A stretch of DNA of 64,000 nucleotides, from contig NC_077230.1 of NCBI RefSeq assembly GCF_027887165.1, positions 34,485,351 to 34,549,350 on the forward strand, given 5' to 3'. The translations under genes and the position numbers were made by a program. This document shows, one piece after another, positions 60,829 to 64,000 of this stretch. The notes beneath the pieces were generated by a model. That model had not been told where the DNA came from. It was given only the letters and a program-made list of their open reading frames with translations, and made no database searches. The DNA comes from Monodelphis domestica. Taxonomy: Eukaryota > Chordata > Mammalia > Didelphimorphia > Didelphidae. Positions within the stretch are counted from its first letter, which is position 1, and each line of letters begins with the position of its first letter.

Positions 60829-60962
60829 AGAGCAGTAAGAGCTAGGCATTGGGGTCAAAAGACCAGCCCAGGATCACATAGCAAAGAAGAACCTGAGGCC
60901 AGATTTGAATGCAGGACCTCCCATCTCCAGAATCTCTCTATACACTCAGCCAATTAGCTGTT
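60829..60962 (-). mobile_element. Marsupial SINE, antisense, at the duplication boundary
   Basis: Antisense SINE words GCAGTAAGAGCTAGGCATTG, CCAGCCCAGGATCACATAGC, CAGGACCTCCCATCTCCAGA, ending near AGCCAATTAGCTG. Its first base coincides with the end of homology to unit A. Confidence 0.8.
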
Positions 60963-61454
60963 CATGAGAATATATTTTTTGTGAATTAAGACAAAAAAAG
61001 ATCTAGAGAGAGCAATGGATAAGCAAAAAAATGTTAGGCAGAAGAATAGATTTAAAAATGTTATTTTAGAGTGTTTAACTGACTCCCTATTATGTAAATT
61101 CATGTTCAACATAAATAGCACAAAAAGGCTAGAGTCTCCTAAGCATGATGATTGTTCCTTAGTTCCTAAAAGTGTTGAATCAAGCATGAAACTCCCTAGG
61201 TTTCTTCAAATGCACAATATATTTTAGACTCTTCATACATCTAGTGATAATGTCCAGTTCTGATTGTATCTCTCCAGGACTTCTTAAATATTGACACTGT
61301 TTTAGTGAAAAATTCAGAGTTTTTTGCACTCATTGCTTTCTAGCATTATTGAACATATAGAAGGATGAATTTTTTCAAATATCTATGGTCACTACAAGAT
61401 AGATGCAAAGTTAAGACAGTGTAGTTTCCTAGAGTCACAACTTATTGTCATATT
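60963..61454. other. Unassigned sequence after unit C exon 5
   Basis: No counterpart in unit A and no exon 6 found. Confidence 0.4.
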
Positions 61455-61695
61455 GTTGTTCAGTTGTATAATTCTTCCTAGGACACTCTTCAGAGTTTTC
61501 TTGGCAAAAATACTAGAGTGGTTTGCTATTTCCTTCTGTAGCTCATTTAACAGGTGAGGAAACTGAGGCAAACATGATTAAGTGACTTGCCTAGTGTTAC
61601 ACAGTTAATAAGTGTTTGATTTGATGACTGAATTTTAACTTAAAAGATGAGACTTTCCTTACTCTAGGCTTGACACATCCAGTGTGCCACCTACC
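61455..61695 (-). repeat. MIR/MON1-like SINE, antisense
   Basis: GTGAGGAAACTGAGGCAAAC, AAGTGACTTGCCTAGTGTTA and the CTTCCTAGGACACTC-type left part fit an old mammalian SINE of the MIR/MON group. Confidence 0.6.
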
Positions 61696-63179
61696 TATCC
61701 TTGCTGCCATTAATATTCACATTTTGAGTTGGATTACCTAGAGAAAAGAGTAAAATATAACTCAGCTGTGTTCCTGTGATATCAAATAGGGATAGGAATT
61801 TCCCAAAGAAGTATAACAGTGACAAAGGGTTGTAAAGTTTAAAATTAGCGGTTGGATGATGATTATATGAAATTATGTGATTGCCAGTACTTATTACAAC
61901 TTGAGTCAGAATTTATTTACAAATAGAGAGGAAACAATAAAGAAGAGAAATGTAAGGGGGATGGAGGAGTTATCTATCCTATCAATCTAAATGCTTTTCT
62001 CTGGGTCTGCTTAATCCAGGAAGAGATTAATTAGCTCTAACCAGGAACCTTGCAGCCTCCTCCAAGATGGAAGTTAGGCTCTCTAAAATCTAGGAGAGGG
62101 ATCAGCCTTTTACTCACCCAAGGGAATAATCCTAGAGTCAGAGTCCAATTAGAAGCGTAGTTCCAAACCCATGATCCAAGCAAGTCTCCAGCAAAGCTCC
62201 CTTGAAGACTATCTAAGACTATCTCCAGAAGACAATCTCTTCAGACTATCTTCTCAAAGACAATCACTCTGCCCTAAAGAAGTTCAGGGTTTGCTTTTTA
62301 TGGTGACTTCTTGTCCCCTCCCCTCTTCTCAGGGGTCAGTCACAGTTTCCAAATTGTCTAGCCCTGCCCATGGGGCAGTATGGGTAGGATCAACTTTTCA
62401 CCTTCTGAAGGTTAAATTCTCATCAAAAAGCTTCACAGATTCCTGGCTGACTGAGGTGTGAATTCTCTAAGTACCTTGCTAGATTCTCATCTAGTACTAA
62501 GTATGGTGTTTAATCTTTTGTTGGTTCAATTTAAAAGGAGACAAAGGAGAGTTAATCCGCTTTTTCCATCTAGTGAAGGTACTAAATAGGGGTACTTAAT
62601 AGTGTTAACTCAGGATAGACAGTAAAGAATTCCCTTTACACAGGATACTGGGGTCCAGAGTATTGGGATGATGCTGTGTCCTCTCCCTTTCCATTAAGGT
62701 CTTTCCTGTTTTCGACCTAAGCATGTAATGACTACTTTAGTCTTGGGGAGACCAGACCACTTGAAGGAAAGATCAGGCATTTCTCTCAGTCTTTGCTTCC
62801 TTTTGCCTCTACCCAGTAGCTCCAAGGAAAATTGAACAGAAAAATTTGGTCAAATACGGAAGTGCAAAAGTACTTGATCTACTCTGTGAGACAGCTATGT
62901 ATTTCCTCTTCATAAAACATAGGCTTAATAAACACAGGGTCTGAATGCAGTTCAGGCTCTCTGGACCTCTGAAATTCAGAATGTAGATTTTATGCAGAAC
63001 ACAATAACCTCAAGACTGATGTTGGATTATTTATGTAGGACAGGCAGTTAGAGGTTCAAGTTTGCTGAATTGAGCCCTAAAGATCTTGTGTCCACATGGA
63101 AAAAGCTGCCAGACTCTTAGAGTGGGGAGGACAGCCCATCCTCCTTCTGTTCAGGAGAGAATTATTTGCCAAATGCCCT
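61696..63179. other. Unassigned, possibly including an LTR fragment
   Basis: 61950-62700 has the composition of a dispersed repeat and may be a solo-LTR fossil, but I could not fix ends or family. No exon recognised. Confidence 0.3.
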
Positions 63180-63494
63180 ACAGTCATGATGGTACACCTA
63201 TGGCACATGTGCCAAAGATGGCACAGAGAGACCTCTCTGTGGACACACATATGACTTCCATGGAAGAGTTAATTACTTGAAAGGTAGAAGAACTTGGGGT
63301 AGGGGGACTGCTCCCTTCCCCTCTCTCCACTGTGCATCCTTACCCCTCAGTACTCACTCCCATTCCTGAGTGGAGTGCTCAGGCTACTCTCCTCTCTTTC
63401 TCCCTCCCCTGTCTGAGTAAGGGCAGAGGACACTTGGTTGCTGGGTGGCATGGTCTCTAAAAGGTTCTAAAAGGTTTGCCATCACTATCCTAGA
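63180..63494. mobile_element. Non-autonomous TIR DNA transposon, hAT-like, copy 1
   Basis: Starts GTCATGATGGTACACCTATG and ends AAAGGTTTGCCATCACTATC; the two ends are imperfect inverted repeats. The interior is pyrimidine-rich and non-coding. Assignment to hAT is from recall of marsupial repeats and is tentative. Confidence 0.5.
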
Positions 63495-63717
63495 GCCTTT
63501 TTGGTGAACCTATAGCAGGTGTGCTGGAGGGGCTGCTCCCTTCCCCTCTCCATGTGCGCAAGGACAATTCTTATATCACCTGCCCCTCAGCCTAGCAGTC
63601 AAATGGGAACATTTCCTCCTTCCCCTGTCTGGAGTAAAGTCAGTTGTTCTTACATGCATCATGAGGGTTTCAGTTTGGTCACTTGCTCTCTAAAAGTTTT
63701 GCCATCACTGCCCTGGA
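63495..63717. mobile_element. Non-autonomous TIR DNA transposon, hAT-like, copy 2
   Basis: Similar start (TTTGGTGAACCTATAGCAGG), interior (GGGGCTGCTCCCTTCCCCTC) and end (AAAGTTTTGCCATCACTGCC) as copy 1 directly to its left. Shorter, probably internally deleted. Confidence 0.48.
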
Positions 63718-64000
63718 GAATCAAAGGAGGAGATGCGATAACACCCCACACACACATACCTCCTCCTGTCACAGGGCTGGGACAGCTCTGAGCATGTTCC
63801 ATCTCCATTATCATGACATGACATTATCATGACAGGCAGATAGACAGGCAGACATAGTGCAAAATTCATTATTCACATTTCTTCTAAATGCAAGTTTAGG
63901 CCTTTCTTGCACCTCTAATATGAGAAAAATCACAATTCAAGTGAGCTGTGATTACTTTTGATACAGTGATTGGGAGAATCATGTGGCATAATTTTGGAGT

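Larger units (their letters stand above)
55659..60831 (+). repeat. Right copy of recent duplication (unit C)
   Basis: Direct repeat of 1-4198, same orientation. It differs by a 941-bp L1 with its duplicated target, a longer AT run near 60374, and scattered substitutions that are rare left of the L1 and commoner right of it. It ends where an antisense SINE begins. Confidence 0.93.

Noticed and set aside
55659-60831. Right copy as a false assembly duplicate
   Set aside because: About 2-3 percent divergence in its right part and a private L1 insertion with target duplication argue for a real copy, though the near-identical left 1.3 kb deserves long-read confirmation.
62171-62461. 96-codon open frame on the plus strand
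   Set aside because: No recognisable domain, no matching splice phase to unit C exon 5, and it lies in probable repeat sequence.
61950-62700. Possible LTR fossil downstream of unit C
   Set aside because: Resembles a dispersed repeat, but no boundary or internal part could be identified.

Overview
The window is vertebrate nuclear DNA, almost certainly from a marsupial (opossum-like). It is AT-rich and intron-dominated. It holds tRNA-derived marsupial SINEs on both strands, many L1 fragments of different ages, and one L1 that looks full length with both reading frames open. I see no bacterial-type genes, no rRNA or tRNA genes and no CRISPR array. All coding sequence had to be assembled from small exons by splice sites and reading phase, because no host exon forms a long open frame by itself.

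The main content is a plus-strand cluster of genes, or gene pieces, that encode a PDZ - short helical linker - SAM protein. By motif recall it most resembles neurabin (PPP1R9A). It keeps the neurabin-like segment that leads into the PDZ domain, the Ile-Gly-Arg-Glu motif at the end of the PDZ domain, and a C-terminal SAM domain. The large actin-binding N-terminus and a clean PP1-docking motif are not visible. Unit A (1189-19178) supplies exons 3 to 11 ending in a stop codon; its first exons lie left of the window. Unit B (29699-46953) is an older, diverged copy with exons 6 to 11 only and no visible PDZ exons. Its SAM exon is out of frame from the ancestral acceptor but in frame from an alternative one. 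Unit C (52769-60372) supplies exons 1 to 5 of a young copy; intron 2 through part of intron 5 is nearly identical to unit A. Joining C exons 1-2 to A exons 3-11 predicts a protein of about 420 residues with all phases compatible.

Layout: 1-4198 is the left copy of the recent duplication (A exons 3-5). 4199-19178 holds A exons 6-11 with SINE, MIR and L1 insertions. 19235-20632 is a minisatellite of about 42-bp units just after the A stop codon. 20633-29673 is intergenic and mostly old L1 and SINE. 29699-46953 is unit B, whose intron 7 carries an old L1 interrupted by the full-length L1 (34013-40450, minus strand). 46954-52768 is intergenic, including about 1.5 kb of extremely AT-rich sequence. 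52769-60372 is unit C with a young 5'-truncated L1 in intron 3. 60373-64000 holds SINE, MIR-like and TIR-type DNA transposon sequence and no recognised exon.

If expressed, the proteins would be intracellular scaffolds that bind C-terminal peptides through PDZ and associate through SAM. That function is inferred from domain families only. Exon boundaries rest on GT-AG sites, phase agreement and A/B/C comparison by eye; transcript support could not be checked.
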